Below, piece after piece: positions 18,124-26,399 of a DNA stretch of 64,000 nucleotides. This stretch comes from Lewinellaceae bacterium (GTDB lineage Bacteria > Bacteroidota > Bacteroidia > Chitinophagales > Saprospiraceae). Below the pieces are notes generated by a model that saw only the letters and a program-made list of their open reading frames with translations, was not told the DNA's origin and did no database searches. Positions within the stretch are counted from its first letter, which is position 1, and each line of letters begins with the position of its first letter. The stretch spans positions 124,001 to 188,000 of the forward strand of contig JACJYQ010000005.1 in NCBI GenBank assembly GCA_020636025.1. The letters are read 5' to 3'. A program made the position numbers and the translations under genes.

Positions 18124-20070
18124 TCAAATTGGTATGCCGATGGTAGATTTTATGCCTTTGGGAAGAGCTTTTTCGGTAAGCAATGTACCTCCCAACGCAT
18201 CCACACGGCTTACGAGGTTCAAAAGCCCCATACTGCCTTTCGATTTTGCGGACTCAAAATCGAATCCAACACCGTTGTCTTCCATTTTCATGAACAGCGT
18301 TGAACCGGAAACAAATAGTTCCAGCCCCACTTTTGTAGCCTGGGAGTGCTTCGAAATGTTGTTTAATAGTTCCTGAACAATGCGGTACAATCCGACTTCT
18401 ACTTTTTCTTCAAACCGCTGCTGCATGCCTGTTGCTGTAAAACTGTATTCAATTCCAGGACGATCGAGCGTATTGTGCAATAATAGCTCGAGGCTGGCCG
18501 GTAATCCGTGTTGAGCCAGTCTGGGAGGCATCATCACGTGTGCAATGCTGCGCACCTCTGTGCAGGATGAATCAAGCTGTTTGTTCAATTCTTCAATATT
18601 ACCGGCCTCAGCAGGTGCAAGCTTTGAAATTTTGTGTCCAAGGGTGCTGAATCCCAGTTTCAGAGCCACCAGCTCCTGGGCTATGCCATCATGCAAATCT
18701 CTGGCAATGCGTTTTCGTTCCGCTTCCTGGGCTTCAATTACGGCATTCAATCCCAGTTTTTGTTGATGAATAATGGCCACTGAAAGTTCAGCTTCCTTTC
18801 TGAGTCTGAAGCGATTGTAAAAAAGATAAGCGAGTATACCCAGTACCAAAATACTGAGCATCAATCCATAATTGAGAGTGTTGCTTTTGAAAATCTCGGC
18901 TTTTTGAGCAGTGATTTGAAGCGATTGTTCTGCCAATGCCTTTTCCTTTTGTAGTGTTTCGTACTGCACCTGGTAATCGCTCATCCTGTCCAAAACATCT
19001 GCAGAGAATAGGGAATCTGCATAATTCTTGGATAGTTGTTTATACACGCCGGCATTTTCATAATCGCCTTTTAAGCAATGCAAATCGTTGAGGTCGCTGT
19101 ATATTTCCCTAAGATCCACAAAAAGAGCAGCCGGTTTGGCTGCGGCTTCCGCTTGTTCAAAATGAGATTGCGCAACACCCAATTGCCTTCTCTGCATGGC
19201 TATTTTTCCCAGGCCAGCATAGGATTTGGCTGTTAACTCGGGATCTCCAATTGATTGATTCATATCAATGATCTCCCGAAAGGTCTTCTCAGCTTCGGCA
19301 ATCTGCCTGTTATTCAGATATGTATCAGCCAGGTCGAGATTGGCCGCCAGCACTCCGGCTGGGTAACCAAGCTGGTCGAAGTATTCACGGCCTTTAATGA
19401 ATAGGGGTATGGCTTCTGTTTCGCGGTTCATAAGTGCGTAAACCTCACCCAGGTTAACACATGCCCTGCCCTTTTCAAACAGGCGTTGAGGTAAATATTC
19501 CAATAAGCTAAGCTCCTGTTTGTAAATTTTGACCGCTTCCTCCGTTTGCCCCAGATCTTTGTAGGCAGCAGCAATAATTTCAGAACCATTTAAAATGCCA
19601 ACAGAGTCTTTCAATTCTTCCGAGAGCGCCAGAGATTCCCTTGCTTCAGACAAGGCTTTATCGGTCTGCTTCATGGCTGCGTAAGCAGTAGCCCTGAATT
19701 CTATTGCCTCCAGCAGCTGAACCTTATTGCCATTTGCCCTGGAAATGGACACCGCCCGGTCGAGCAAAGGCATGCTTTTGCGCCTTTCACCCAAGTTCTG
19801 ATAGGCTGCTGCCAGGTTATTGAGACTGCGTACAATGAAAGTATCGTTACCGAGCTTTTCAGCTTCATTGAGCGACTCCTCGGCATAAAAAATAGATTTA
19901 TCCTTGTCGGCACCCAGATAAACCAGGCTCAAATTCCGGAGTATTTCTACCTTTTCTTTTCCGGAGGCATGTTCCAGAACAAGTTTCAGTGAATCAGGAT
20001 TGAAGCGATGCTGCGCCTTTGCGCAATAAGCCATGATGCACAGGCAAATAATTGTGGCAAGCGTTCTCAT
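18124..20070 (-). CDS. TPR sensor histidine kinase (HisKA_3 type)
   Basis: 648 residues. Signal peptide (residues 1-19), seven or so tetratricopeptide repeats to about 340 in the periplasm, a coiled segment, one membrane helix (LNYGLMLSILVLGILAYLFYNRF near 405), then a DesK/NarX-type dimerisation domain with the phosphorylated His in RIARDLHDGIAQELVALKLG and an HATPase_c domain (QELLNNISKHSQATKV N-box, MEDNGVGFDFE G1 box, STIGIPI end). This architecture is common in Bacteroidota for sensing envelope or peptide cues. It heads the operon with the regulator at 17422 and the PqqB-like lipoprotein. Confidence 0.93.
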   Translation of the reverse strand: MRTLATIICLCIMAYCAKAQHRFNPDSLKLVLEHASGKEKVEILRNLSLVYLGADKDKSIFYAEESLNEAEKLGNDTFIVRSLNNLAAAYQNLGERRKSMPLLDRAVSISRANGNKVQLLEAIEFRATAYAAMKQTDKALSEARESLALSEELKDSVGILNGSEIIAAAYKDLGQTEEAVKIYKQELSLLEYLPQRLFEKGRACVNLGEVYALMNRETEAIPLFIKGREYFDQLGYPAGVLAANLDLADTYLNNRQIAEAEKTFREIIDMNQSIGDPELTAKSYAGLGKIAMQRRQLGVAQSHFEQAEAAAKPAALFVDLREIYSDLNDLHCLKGDYENAGVYKQLSKNYADSLFSADVLDRMSDYQVQYETLQKEKALAEQSLQITAQKAEIFKSNTLNYGLMLSILVLGILAYLFYNRFRLRKEAELSVAIIHQQKLGLNAVIEAQEAERKRIARDLHDGIAQELVALKLGFSTLGHKISKLAPAEAGNIEELNKQLDSSCTEVRSIAHVMMPPRLAQHGLPASLELLLHNTLDRPGIEYSFTATGMQQRFEEKVEVGLYRIVQELLNNISKHSQATKVGLELFVSGSTLFMKMEDNGVGFDFESAKSKGSMGLLNLVSRVDALGGTLLTEKALPKGIKSTIGIPI

Positions 20071-20159
20071 AAATACATTTGATAGCAGGCCTTCATTTCC
20101 AAGCCGATATCGGTCGAAAAATAGTATTTTTGTTTTGCAACATAAAGCGAGTCTGCCAA

Positions 20160-20288
20160 ATGATCCGTGTATTCATTATTGATGACCACCCCTTGGTTCT
20201 GGCTTATTTATTCACTAACAGTACAGCTATCGGGTCGTCTTTTGATCCAAACCAGAAAACTGGATTGAGCGCCTTCAAAGAAGGGTGA
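20160..20288 (+). pseudogene. Truncated response-regulator stump
   Basis: ATG 20160 opens with MIRVFIIDDHPLVL, the exact N-terminus of a LuxR-type receiver domain (strand 1 plus acidic DD pair), and then loses all family resemblance (AYLFTNSTAIGSSFDPNQK...) before stopping after 42 codons. A TATTTTTG element at 20125-20132 sits at promoter distance. The simplest reading is a deletion remnant of a second regulator once transcribed divergently from the kinase. Confidence 0.55.
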
Positions 20289-20331
20289 TCATTTCACTTG
20301 GCTGTTGAAATCCGGTGCTTTTTGATAAAAT

Positions 20332-20370
20332 AATACAGGGAGTCCATGCAAAAGCCGAACTCCCTGTATT
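20332..20370. terminator. Bidirectional hairpin terminator
   Basis: AATACAGGGAGT and ACTCCCTGTATT pair exactly around a 15-base loop; A/T-rich runs lie on both sides (TTTTTGATAAAAT before, AAAATATTAATATG after). It lies between the regulator stump on plus and the DUF1761 gene (stop 20389) on minus. Confidence 0.7.
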
Positions 20371-20388
20371 AAAATATTAATATGTTTA

Positions 20389-20817
20389 TTAACGCCATAC
20401 ACTAAGCAAGCCACACATTAAGATCAGCGTCACCAGCCAGTAGCCCGTGTTTACAAAAGCCCAACCCCAGCCCCTTTTTTCAAAAATGGAAAGGGTTCCA
20501 AGAATTGGCAGCACCACCAAAACAGTAATAAAAATACCATGAGCAATGCCGTGACCAAATGTAGCGTAGCTATGTCCATCAGGAGCTACGTCCTGACCAG
20601 GGCCTGTTACATTAAAGGCAAGAAAGGCAGATAATAAAAATGAAAGAACCAATGCGATCAGGTAAAGTACCGGCTTAGGTCCGCCCCCCAGGCTTTCCTT
20701 TGAAAATCCATTCACCCGCATCCAGGTTTTTCCAAAAAGGCTGTCGTTAAAGTAGAGAAACCCTACGATCATAGGGATAACAGCGGCAACAGCAACTGCG
20801 GCAACATTCATTTCCAT
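20389..20817 (-). CDS. DUF1761-like four-helix membrane protein
   Basis: 142 residues with four predicted membrane helices: VAAVAVAAVIPMIVGFLYF, PVLYLIALVLSFLLSAFLAF, GIAHGIFITVLVVLPILGTL and FVNTGYWLVTLILMCGLLSV. The conserved FNDSLFGKTWMRVNGF segment and HGIAHGIFI fit the DUF1761 family of unknown function. Starts at ATG 20817; a second ATG lies two codons on. Followed upstream in transcription order by another membrane protein (20895-21434), with which it may be co-transcribed. Confidence 0.75.
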   Translation of the reverse strand: MEMNVAAVAVAAVIPMIVGFLYFNDSLFGKTWMRVNGFSKESLGGGPKPVLYLIALVLSFLLSAFLAFNVTGPGQDVAPDGHSYATFGHGIAHGIFITVLVVLPILGTLSIFEKRGWGWAFVNTGYWLVTLILMCGLLSVWR

Positions 20818-20894
20818 AGTTTGATAGTTTAATTTTGAAAAGATGAAATTGTGTAATCAGATCCTGCTGAAACTTATGGCATTTACACCATTGA

Positions 20895-21434
20895 CTATCT
20901 TCTCAGGTACCAGCCGAGCCATGTACCAGCGAGGCCCCAGGAAACAATCGCATCTATCAGATGACCTATAGAAGGGGTTTCAAACCATACGCTGTTTGAG
21001 TAGGAAACCGTCAGGTAACTGGTTAATCCTACAAAAATGGAAGCAATGATGGCTGATTGCATGGTGAGCGACTCAAATCGCATCAACAGCCATACCAACA
21101 GAAACGCAGCGAGCAAATCAGCCACAAACCCGCGAACCATATTCATGGTCATATTGGTGTTTAAAGATTTGTGGTAACTAATAGAAGCCCAGGGCTTGTT
21201 GGCATTTTTTTCCATCATGGCTTGAGCTTCTTCCTGAGAGGTACCTGGAGGAACGCCTGGAAGGAAATATCCTCCGTCTTCAGAGAGGTACCTGTTCAGC
21301 GTTTGCATGATGGAATCTTGATTGGCCGTATATCCAAATTCTGCTTTGTGCGTGGGCAAAATAGACCAAGAAAAGAATTGCCAGATAAAAATGATGAGTC
21401 CGCCTACGAAAGAGGCAATAAGTTGTTTGTTCAT
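20895..21434 (-). CDS. Membrane protein of unknown function
   Basis: 179 residues from ATG 21434 (MNKQLIASFVGG), preferred over an upstream in-frame start because the first helix begins at once. Helix 1 IASFVGGLIIFIWQFFSWSIL, an extracytoplasmic loop of about 75 residues (QDSIMQTLNRYLSEDGGYFLPGVPPG and others), then three helices (GFVADLLAAFLLVWLLM, IIASIFVGLTSYLTVSYS, LIDAIVSWGLAGTWLGWYL). The layout resembles DUF1761-like neighbours but I do not recognise a named family. Likely in one unit with the gene at 20389. Confidence 0.65.
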   Translation of the reverse strand: MNKQLIASFVGGLIIFIWQFFSWSILPTHKAEFGYTANQDSIMQTLNRYLSEDGGYFLPGVPPGTSQEEAQAMMEKNANKPWASISYHKSLNTNMTMNMVRGFVADLLAAFLLVWLLMRFESLTMQSAIIASIFVGLTSYLTVSYSNSVWFETPSIGHLIDAIVSWGLAGTWLGWYLRR

Positions 21435-21593
21435 TTTGATAACATTTTGATGTAATTGTTGAAGCAAATATAAATAATCTTAAACGGGATTTCAATGTGT
21501 TCTCATGATGGTCAAGATGGCTCAGTACCTTTTTACTTTTCCTTGTTTAACTTCGCCGGCGGAAATCAACCAGGAATTTGTCAATAAACAAGG

Positions 21594-22625
21594 ATGCACC
21601 CTCCTCTTTTTAAAATCAGGGACAATGGATACTTCGGTTTTATCAATGCCGAAGGTGAGGTAATCATTGAGCCACAATTTTTAGATGTGGATCATTTCCG
21701 AAATGGCTATACATCCGTTCAATTGAATGGACAACGCGCCCTGCTCGATCATTTGGGGCGTTTATATGTCAGACGGCTTTATCGATCCATTGGCATTTTC
21801 CAGGAAGATATGGCGAGGGTTCAGGTTGTGAAAACCATGGGCTTTATTGACAAAAAAGGCAAAGAAGTCATTTCGGCAGTATTTGATGAGGTAAGCGACT
21901 TTTCTCAAGGGCTGGCAGCAGCCAAGCTGGAAGGATCTGCCGGGTTTATCGATCAAAAAGGCGCCTTCATTGCTCCTCCCATTTACAGCGGTACCGGAAA
22001 TTACAGCGATGGACTGGCCCCCGCAGCCTTAAACGGTATTTGGGGCTTTGTAGACAAAACCGGAAAATTCGTCATTGAACCCAGTTGGGATGCTGCATCT
22101 CCTTTTCAGGGAAATGTGGCCGTCATTGTGCGGGATGGTCGCTGGGGGCTGGTAAACCGGGAGGGGAAAGAATGCATAACGCCACAATTTGAGTTTGTAA
22201 AAGGCCATGTTCAGGGCGAGTTTTTCGATGGTATGGCACTGAGTTACCGGGATGGCAAATTCGGATTTGTAGGTCAGAACGGCGAAATAGCCATAGAACC
22301 GATGTTCGACCTTGCGGGAGATTTTGGAGAAAATCTTGCGCTGGTGGAGATAAATGGGGCTTTTGGCTATGTAGATAAAACAGGCAAGCTCATCATCATG
22401 CCAAAATTTGAAGATGCAGGTGTGTTTTCCGAAGGACTCGCTCAGATCCGCTCAAACGGCAAGTGGGGCTATATCGATACCAGCGGCCAGTTTGTGATTC
22501 CGCCTGTTTATGAGAAGGCCAGCCCATTCAGCAATGGACTGGCACTAGTGGTACAACATAGCAAATGGTTGTATATCAATAAGAATCAACAGGTAATTTG
22601 GGAGGAAAAGAAGTTAATTAGCTAA
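21594..22625 (+). CDS. WG-repeat protein
   Basis: 343 residues formed almost entirely of WG/KWG repeats of about 23-50 residues: GYFGFINAEGEVIIEPQF, GFIDKKGKEVISAVFDEV, WGFVDKTGKFVIEPSWD, WGLVNREGKECITPQFE, FGYVDKTGKLIIMPKF, WGYIDTSGQFVIPPVYE. No signal peptide, so probably cytoplasmic; such proteins serve as binding scaffolds, with no enzymatic role known. TAACTTCG at 21548-21555 resembles a -7 element. The last codons (LIS and stop) fall inside the AT-rich tandem repeat that begins at 22617. Confidence 0.9.
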   Translation: MHPPLFKIRDNGYFGFINAEGEVIIEPQFLDVDHFRNGYTSVQLNGQRALLDHLGRLYVRRLYRSIGIFQEDMARVQVVKTMGFIDKKGKEVISAVFDEVSDFSQGLAAAKLEGSAGFIDQKGAFIAPPIYSGTGNYSDGLAPAALNGIWGFVDKTGKFVIEPSWDAASPFQGNVAVIVRDGRWGLVNREGKECITPQFEFVKGHVQGEFFDGMALSYRDGKFGFVGQNGEIAIEPMFDLAGDFGENLALVEINGAFGYVDKTGKLIIMPKFEDAGVFSEGLAQIRSNGKWGYIDTSGQFVIPPVYEKASPFSNGLALVVQHSKWLYINKNQQVIWEEKKLIS

Positions 22626-22731
22626 TTTGATAATGGGATAATTAGCTAATTTGATAATGGGATAATTAGCTAATTTGATAATGGGATAATTAGCTAATTT
22701 GATAATGGGATAATTAGCTAATTTGATAATG
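22617..22731. repeat. 24-bp AT-rich tandem repeat, 4.8 copies
   Basis: The unit ATTAGCTAATTTGATAATGG plus GATA is repeated perfectly at 22617, 22641, 22665 and 22689, with a 19-base partial copy from 22713. There are no spacers. The first unit supplies the final codons and stop of the WG-repeat gene. Confidence 0.95.
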
Positions 22732-22759
22732 CTAAAGCAGATCTTCGATCTGCTTTAGC
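22731..22759 (+). terminator. Intrinsic terminator of WG-repeat gene
   Basis: Perfect 13-bp arms GCTAAAGCAGATC / GATCTGCTTTAGC with a TTC loop, then ATGTTTGTTTTTTGC. It directly follows the tandem repeat. Confidence 0.8.
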
Positions 22760-22807
22760 ATGTTTGTTTTTTGCTCCTTTTACAATTTGTAACCAGAATC
22801 CTGGATG

Positions 22808-22883
22808 CGTTTAATTTGGGTCTCCGATACACGTTTAATTTGGGTCTCCGACTACGTTTGATTTGGGTCTCCGACCCAAATCA
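22808..22883. repeat. Three TTTGGGTCTCCGA units ending in a palindrome
   Basis: Three direct copies of CGTTTRATTTGGGTCTCCGA spaced by about 26 bases; the last extends into GACCCAAATCAA to make a 12-bp perfect hairpin with a TCC loop (22857-22883). The stop codon of the DUF2892 gene lies in the hairpin. Same core as the palindromes at 23968-24020. Confidence 0.8.
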
Positions 22884-23084
22884 AGCTTTCTTTCTTGTGG
22901 AAGCTCCGATGATGGCATAGATCGGGCAGAAGTTTATCAAACTGGTGATGACAAAAATGGCTGCCAATGCCAGCAGTACATACCCAACCGTGCCGGTTAC
23001 CTGGCCGGTGAAATATAGAGCAACAAAAACGGCTGCCAGGATAAAGCGAATAATTTTATCGGTTGAACCTACATTCTTATTCAT
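22881..23084 (-). CDS. DUF2892 (YgaP-like) small membrane protein
   Basis: 67 residues: MNKNVGSTDKIIRFILAAVFVAL-type start with two helices (IIRFILAAVFVALYFTGQ and VLLALAAIFVITSLINFCPIY) and the family hallmark NFCPIYAIIGAST. DUF2892 proteins are inner-membrane and often linked to sulfur or redox stress genes. It is the gene immediately downstream of a Crp/Fnr regulator on the same strand, with a TTGAC/GTCAA palindrome in the gap, which suggests control by that regulator. Confidence 0.85.
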   Translation of the reverse strand: MNKNVGSTDKIIRFILAAVFVALYFTGQVTGTVGYVLLALAAIFVITSLINFCPIYAIIGASTRKKA

Positions 23085-23121
23085 GATAATCAGGTTTGGT
23101 GAATTAAAACTTTTTCAAATA

Positions 23122-23137
23122 TTGACACAAAGGTCAA
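23122..23137. promoter_or_regulatory. Candidate Crp/Fnr operator
   Basis: TTGACACAAAGGTCAA, a TTGAC-N6-GTCAA palindrome, sits 38 bases upstream of the DUF2892 start and just after the Crp/Fnr stop. Fnr-type sites are TTGAT-N4-ATCAA; this one has a two-base longer centre, so the assignment is a hypothesis. A TATTTG sequence lies between it and the gene. Confidence 0.35.
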
Positions 23138-23158
23138 CCCTGATCTCATAATGTTTTG

Positions 23159-23818
23159 CTACTCAGGTAACACAAGTGACGATATCTTAATGCGCCCGCG
23201 TAGAAGCTTTAGCATGCCTTTGCGTTCCATTTGTTTGAGCAGTCGCGAAATAACTGCCCTTGCCGTGCCCAGGTCATCGGCAATTTCCTGATGAGAAACA
23301 TGCAGGTATACCGTGTTTAGCAAGGTGGATTTTTCATGGAGGTATTTTATGAGCCGTTGATCCAGACTGGCGAATCCTATTTCATCCACCATATTCAGGA
23401 GTTCATCAAATCTCAATGCATAAGATTCCAGAATAAAATCCAGCCAGTTTGGGTGTTGTCGGCCAAGCATATAAGCCAGGTCGGCGGGGAGCGCGATGAT
23501 CTCGGTTTTTTCTTGCGTAATCGCTTTCACTTTACTTTTCTGTTGCTTCAGGCATGCGGACAGTGTCATGGCGCAGCTTTCTCCTGGCTGGATATAATAA
23601 AGCAATATTTCATGTCCATCCTCATCGGCACGGATCACCTTGATTGAGCCTTTTGTAACCAGGGGAATGGTATGTACCAGGCTTCCTGTATCCAACAATA
23701 CTTTCCCGGCAGGCAGCTCAATCAGTCCTGACTTCTCGGCGATCGATTGCGCCAGGTTGCCATGCCCAAGTAGAGGAAACCATTGGTGGATAATGGCGGC
23801 GATTTCATCTTTTTCCAT
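23159..23818 (-). CDS. Crp/Fnr family transcriptional regulator
   Basis: 219 residues from ATG 23818 (MEKDEIAAIIHQWFP); an in-frame codon at 23872 would add a tail with no family match. N-terminal cyclic-nucleotide-binding barrel (LPAGKVLLDTGSLVHTIPLVTKGSIKV, YYIQPGESCAMTLSACL) and C-terminal winged helix (HVSHQEIADDLGTARAVISRLLKQMERKG). Two Cys residues in the barrel loop (GESCAMTLSAC) recall redox-sensing members but an Fe-S set is not visible. Next gene on the strand is DUF2892; REP-like palindromes lie on both sides of the pair. Confidence 0.92.
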   Translation of the reverse strand: MEKDEIAAIIHQWFPLLGHGNLAQSIAEKSGLIELPAGKVLLDTGSLVHTIPLVTKGSIKVIRADEDGHEILLYYIQPGESCAMTLSACLKQQKSKVKAITQEKTEIIALPADLAYMLGRQHPNWLDFILESYALRFDELLNMVDEIGFASLDQRLIKYLHEKSTLLNTVYLHVSHQEIADDLGTARAVISRLLKQMERKGMLKLLRGRIKISSLVLPE

Positions 23819-23967
23819 AAATAAGCTTGCTTGGAAAAATGGAAAGCAAAGTTTTCCGTTTGTGTAAAACAAAGTTCAGGATTAGCTGCGAAAATACTGC
23901 GTTGGCACGGGTCTCCAATCCGAAATTTCCGTTGCTTTGCGATTCATTTATGGCAACTCTGTCCTCA

Positions 23968-24020
23968 TGTTGGGTCGGAGACCCAACACCACCATTCATG
24001 TTGGGTCTCCGACCCAACAT
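23968..24020. repeat. Two GGGTCTCCGACCC palindromes
   Basis: TGTTGGGTCGGAGACCCAACA at 23968-23988 (21 bases, arms of 9) and a 23-base hairpin at 23998-24020 with arms ATGTTGGGTC / GACCCAACAT. Both share the core TTGGGTCTCCGACCCAA with the repeats at 22808-22883, in opposite orientations relative to each other. They lie between the divergent Crp/Fnr and DUF4261 genes. Confidence 0.85.
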
Positions 24021-24044
24021 TTCAAATAAAACTCACCATCTACC

Positions 24045-24851
24045 ATGAGAATTTTCTCAGTTCTTTTCTGTTGGCTGTTTGCAAGCAGCGTCATTTTTTC
24101 CCAAAGCTCCGGAAACCAGCAAGTTGTTTCCGGCATTGTTTTGCAAAATAACAATGCTACTCTTGATGGAGGCAAGCTATTGAATTCACTCCGGTCATCC
24201 TGGAAAATAAAAACCGACTCCGTTAATATCTCTGATAAAACCATTGTCTTCAATTCCGGACTGGCTACTGTTATGATAGCCCAGCTAAACTACCCAGCCG
24301 ATCCTGTGGAGATCAAGACTGCCGCTAAACTATCCTGGATGTGGCCTTCAGCTGATGAAGAAACTTCGGGAAATAAGAGTCAGATAGTTGTTTCCGTGAT
24401 CGGTCCATCTCGTAGCACCCTGGATTTGCATATGTTGTTTACCAAAGTGAGCGCTGCCATTCTTGAAATAACTCAATCAAGCGCTGTGTATATGAGCAGT
24501 CGCTATCTTTTGGTTTCAAAAGGATTTTTCAGTGCAGCTGCCCGAAATATGACCGACAACAAAACCATTCCGCTGTATTGCTGGGTGTATTTTGGTAATC
24601 CCGGAAATGGCGGCGCTTTTACTTTTGGAATGCAGGAATTCGGGAAACCCAACCTGGAAATTGTACAGTCAAACATGAGTAGCTCGGAAATCCATTCAGT
24701 CATTTATGATGCGGCGCTAACCATCATTAAATACAATGCCGGTCCTGATAAAGAGCAAGCTCTGACAACTGAAGAGGGATCAAAATTGATCATCAAGCCT
24801 GCAAAAGGAGTATTACTGGAAGGTGAAGATGTTTGGCAATTGCAATTTTGA
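24045..24851 (+). CDS. Exported DUF4261 protein
   Basis: 268 residues with a signal peptide (MRIFSVLFCWLFASSVIFS). The rest matches the DUF4261 pattern: GLATVMIAQLNYPADPVEI, AAKLSWMWPSADEE, SQIVVSVIGPS, then IPLYCWVYFGN and AFTFGMQEFGKPNLEIVQSN. DUF4261 has no known biochemical function; in other bacteria it is usually cytoplasmic, so the leader here is a difference worth noting. Downstream is the TolC-like gene, 117 bases away. Confidence 0.75.
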   Translation: MRIFSVLFCWLFASSVIFSQSSGNQQVVSGIVLQNNNATLDGGKLLNSLRSSWKIKTDSVNISDKTIVFNSGLATVMIAQLNYPADPVEIKTAAKLSWMWPSADEETSGNKSQIVVSVIGPSRSTLDLHMLFTKVSAAILEITQSSAVYMSSRYLLVSKGFFSAAARNMTDNKTIPLYCWVYFGNPGNGGAFTFGMQEFGKPNLEIVQSNMSSSEIHSVIYDAALTIIKYNAGPDKEQALTTEEGSKLIIKPAKGVLLEGEDVWQLQF

Positions 24852-24933
24852 TATTTTTCAGACACACCCTAATCTGTAAAAAATCTCCATTCATATAAAT
24901 TTATGATGCCGGGTACCAGCCTTTGTGTACTCT

Positions 24934-24955
24934 TGTGAAGATTTTTTTCTTCACA
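24934..24955 (+). promoter_or_regulatory. Small hairpin in TolC-gene leader
   Basis: TGTGAAG, an eight-base A/T loop and CTTCACA form a 7-bp stem ending 13 bases before the ATG at 24969. It could affect ribosome access; regulatory meaning is speculative. Confidence 0.35.
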
Positions 24956-24968
24956 GATGTATCAGAAT

Positions 24969-26396
24969 ATGAAAACCTATACGCTTCTCTTTTTGCTGCT
25001 TTCCACAATTGGCATGCAAGCCCAGGAGTCGTGGTCACTTGAACAGTGCATAAACTACGCCCAGGAAAACAACATTACCGTAAAACAGGCGCTCGCAAAC
25101 GTGCGCACAGCGGCACTTTCTGAAAAACAAGCCAAGGCTGCGCGACTACCCAACGTAAGCGCCAATGTGAGCCTGGGTGAGCAGTTCGGTCGCACCATTG
25201 ACCCTACAACCAATGCGTTTAGCACACAGGCTACGGATTACAACAGCTTTGGTGTGAGCGCCGGAATAACTCTTTTCAATGGAGGCTTGATCAACCACAG
25301 CATCAAACAAGCGGGTTGGGATCTGAAGGCTGCACTGGCCGATGCCGAACGTACTTCCAATGATTTGGGCTTATTGATCGCTTCGGCTTATCTGAACATC
25401 CTGTTATCGGAAGAGCAGCTCGACAATGCCATAAAACGTGTTGAGTTAAGTGAGAAGCAACTGGATGTCACCAAAAAATTGATCGATGCCGGAAACATAC
25501 CGATGGCTGAACAGTACAATCTGATGGCACAGGTGGCACGTGATGAACAACTGGCCGTTCAGGCTCAAAACAGTGTTGATCTGGCATATCTGACATTGAA
25601 GCAATATCTGCAACTTGAACCGGATTTTGACCTTCAAATCGAGCATCCGGAGATTCTTATCCCTACCGATAGCGATCCAAATAATCAGACCTTGAGTTCA
25701 TTATACCAGGTCGCCATGGGAAATCAACCGGCAATTCAATCGGCAGAATATCGTCTGAAAAGCGCGGAAGAAGGTGTGTATATTGCCAAATCATCCTACT
25801 ACCCAACCATCGCTGCTTTTGCGGATTTAAGCACGAACTATTCGAGCCGTTTTCTGGATTTCCGCAATGGTCAATACCTGAGAACAGATACATTTTCAAC
25901 CACAATCGCCATCAATGGCTCTGATGTTACCATTGATCAATATCAGGACATTTATAATTACCCTAAAGTGAAGTACCTGGATCAGTTGGATCAGAATTTT
26001 GGTCAGGGAATTGGCATCAGTGTTCGAATTCCCATTTACCAGAATGGACGTACACGCCTGGGTGTTGAACGCGCCCGACTGGGCGTGCTGACTGCACAAA
26101 TGCAGCAAACTCAGGCACACCAAAATCTGAAAAACGATATTCAGACAGCCATAGCCAATGCACGAGCTGCCCAGCAACAGCTGGAAGCTTCAATAAAGAC
26201 ATTTGACGCAACGGAAATTGCCTTTCAGAACACTGAAAAGCGGCACGAACTCGGCGCCATTAATTTTCTGGATCTCAGCATTGCCAAAAACAACCGGGAT
26301 ATTGCCGAAAACGATCTGTTGGTTGCCCGGTATGATTATCTGTTCAAACTGAAGATCCTGGACTTTTATGAAGGCAAAGAGCTGAAGCTTGACTGA
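24969..26396 (+). CDS. TolC-family outer membrane efflux protein
   Basis: 475 residues from ATG 24969 (MKTYTLLFLLLSTIGMQAQ signal peptide); an in-frame ATG four codons earlier is weaker. Two OEP repeats: the first begins WSLEQCINYAQENNITVKQALANV with NVSANVSLGEQFGRTIDP, the second ANARAAQQQLEASIKTFDATEIAFQNTEKRHELGAINFLDLS. TolC-like trimers form the outer membrane channel of tripartite exporters. The matching periplasmic adaptor is probably the gene at 27324, though an unrelated minus-strand gene lies between them. Confidence 0.92.
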   Translation: MKTYTLLFLLLSTIGMQAQESWSLEQCINYAQENNITVKQALANVRTAALSEKQAKAARLPNVSANVSLGEQFGRTIDPTTNAFSTQATDYNSFGVSAGITLFNGGLINHSIKQAGWDLKAALADAERTSNDLGLLIASAYLNILLSEEQLDNAIKRVELSEKQLDVTKKLIDAGNIPMAEQYNLMAQVARDEQLAVQAQNSVDLAYLTLKQYLQLEPDFDLQIEHPEILIPTDSDPNNQTLSSLYQVAMGNQPAIQSAEYRLKSAEEGVYIAKSSYYPTIAAFADLSTNYSSRFLDFRNGQYLRTDTFSTTIAINGSDVTIDQYQDIYNYPKVKYLDQLDQNFGQGIGISVRIPIYQNGRTRLGVERARLGVLTAQMQQTQAHQNLKNDIQTAIANARAAQQQLEASIKTFDATEIAFQNTEKRHELGAINFLDLSIAKNNRDIAENDLLVARYDYLFKLKILDFYEGKELKLD

Positions 26397-26399
26397 TGA

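Noticed and set aside
22617..22731. CRISPR-like regular repeat
   Set aside because: Units are directly adjacent, with no spacers, and no cas gene is present.
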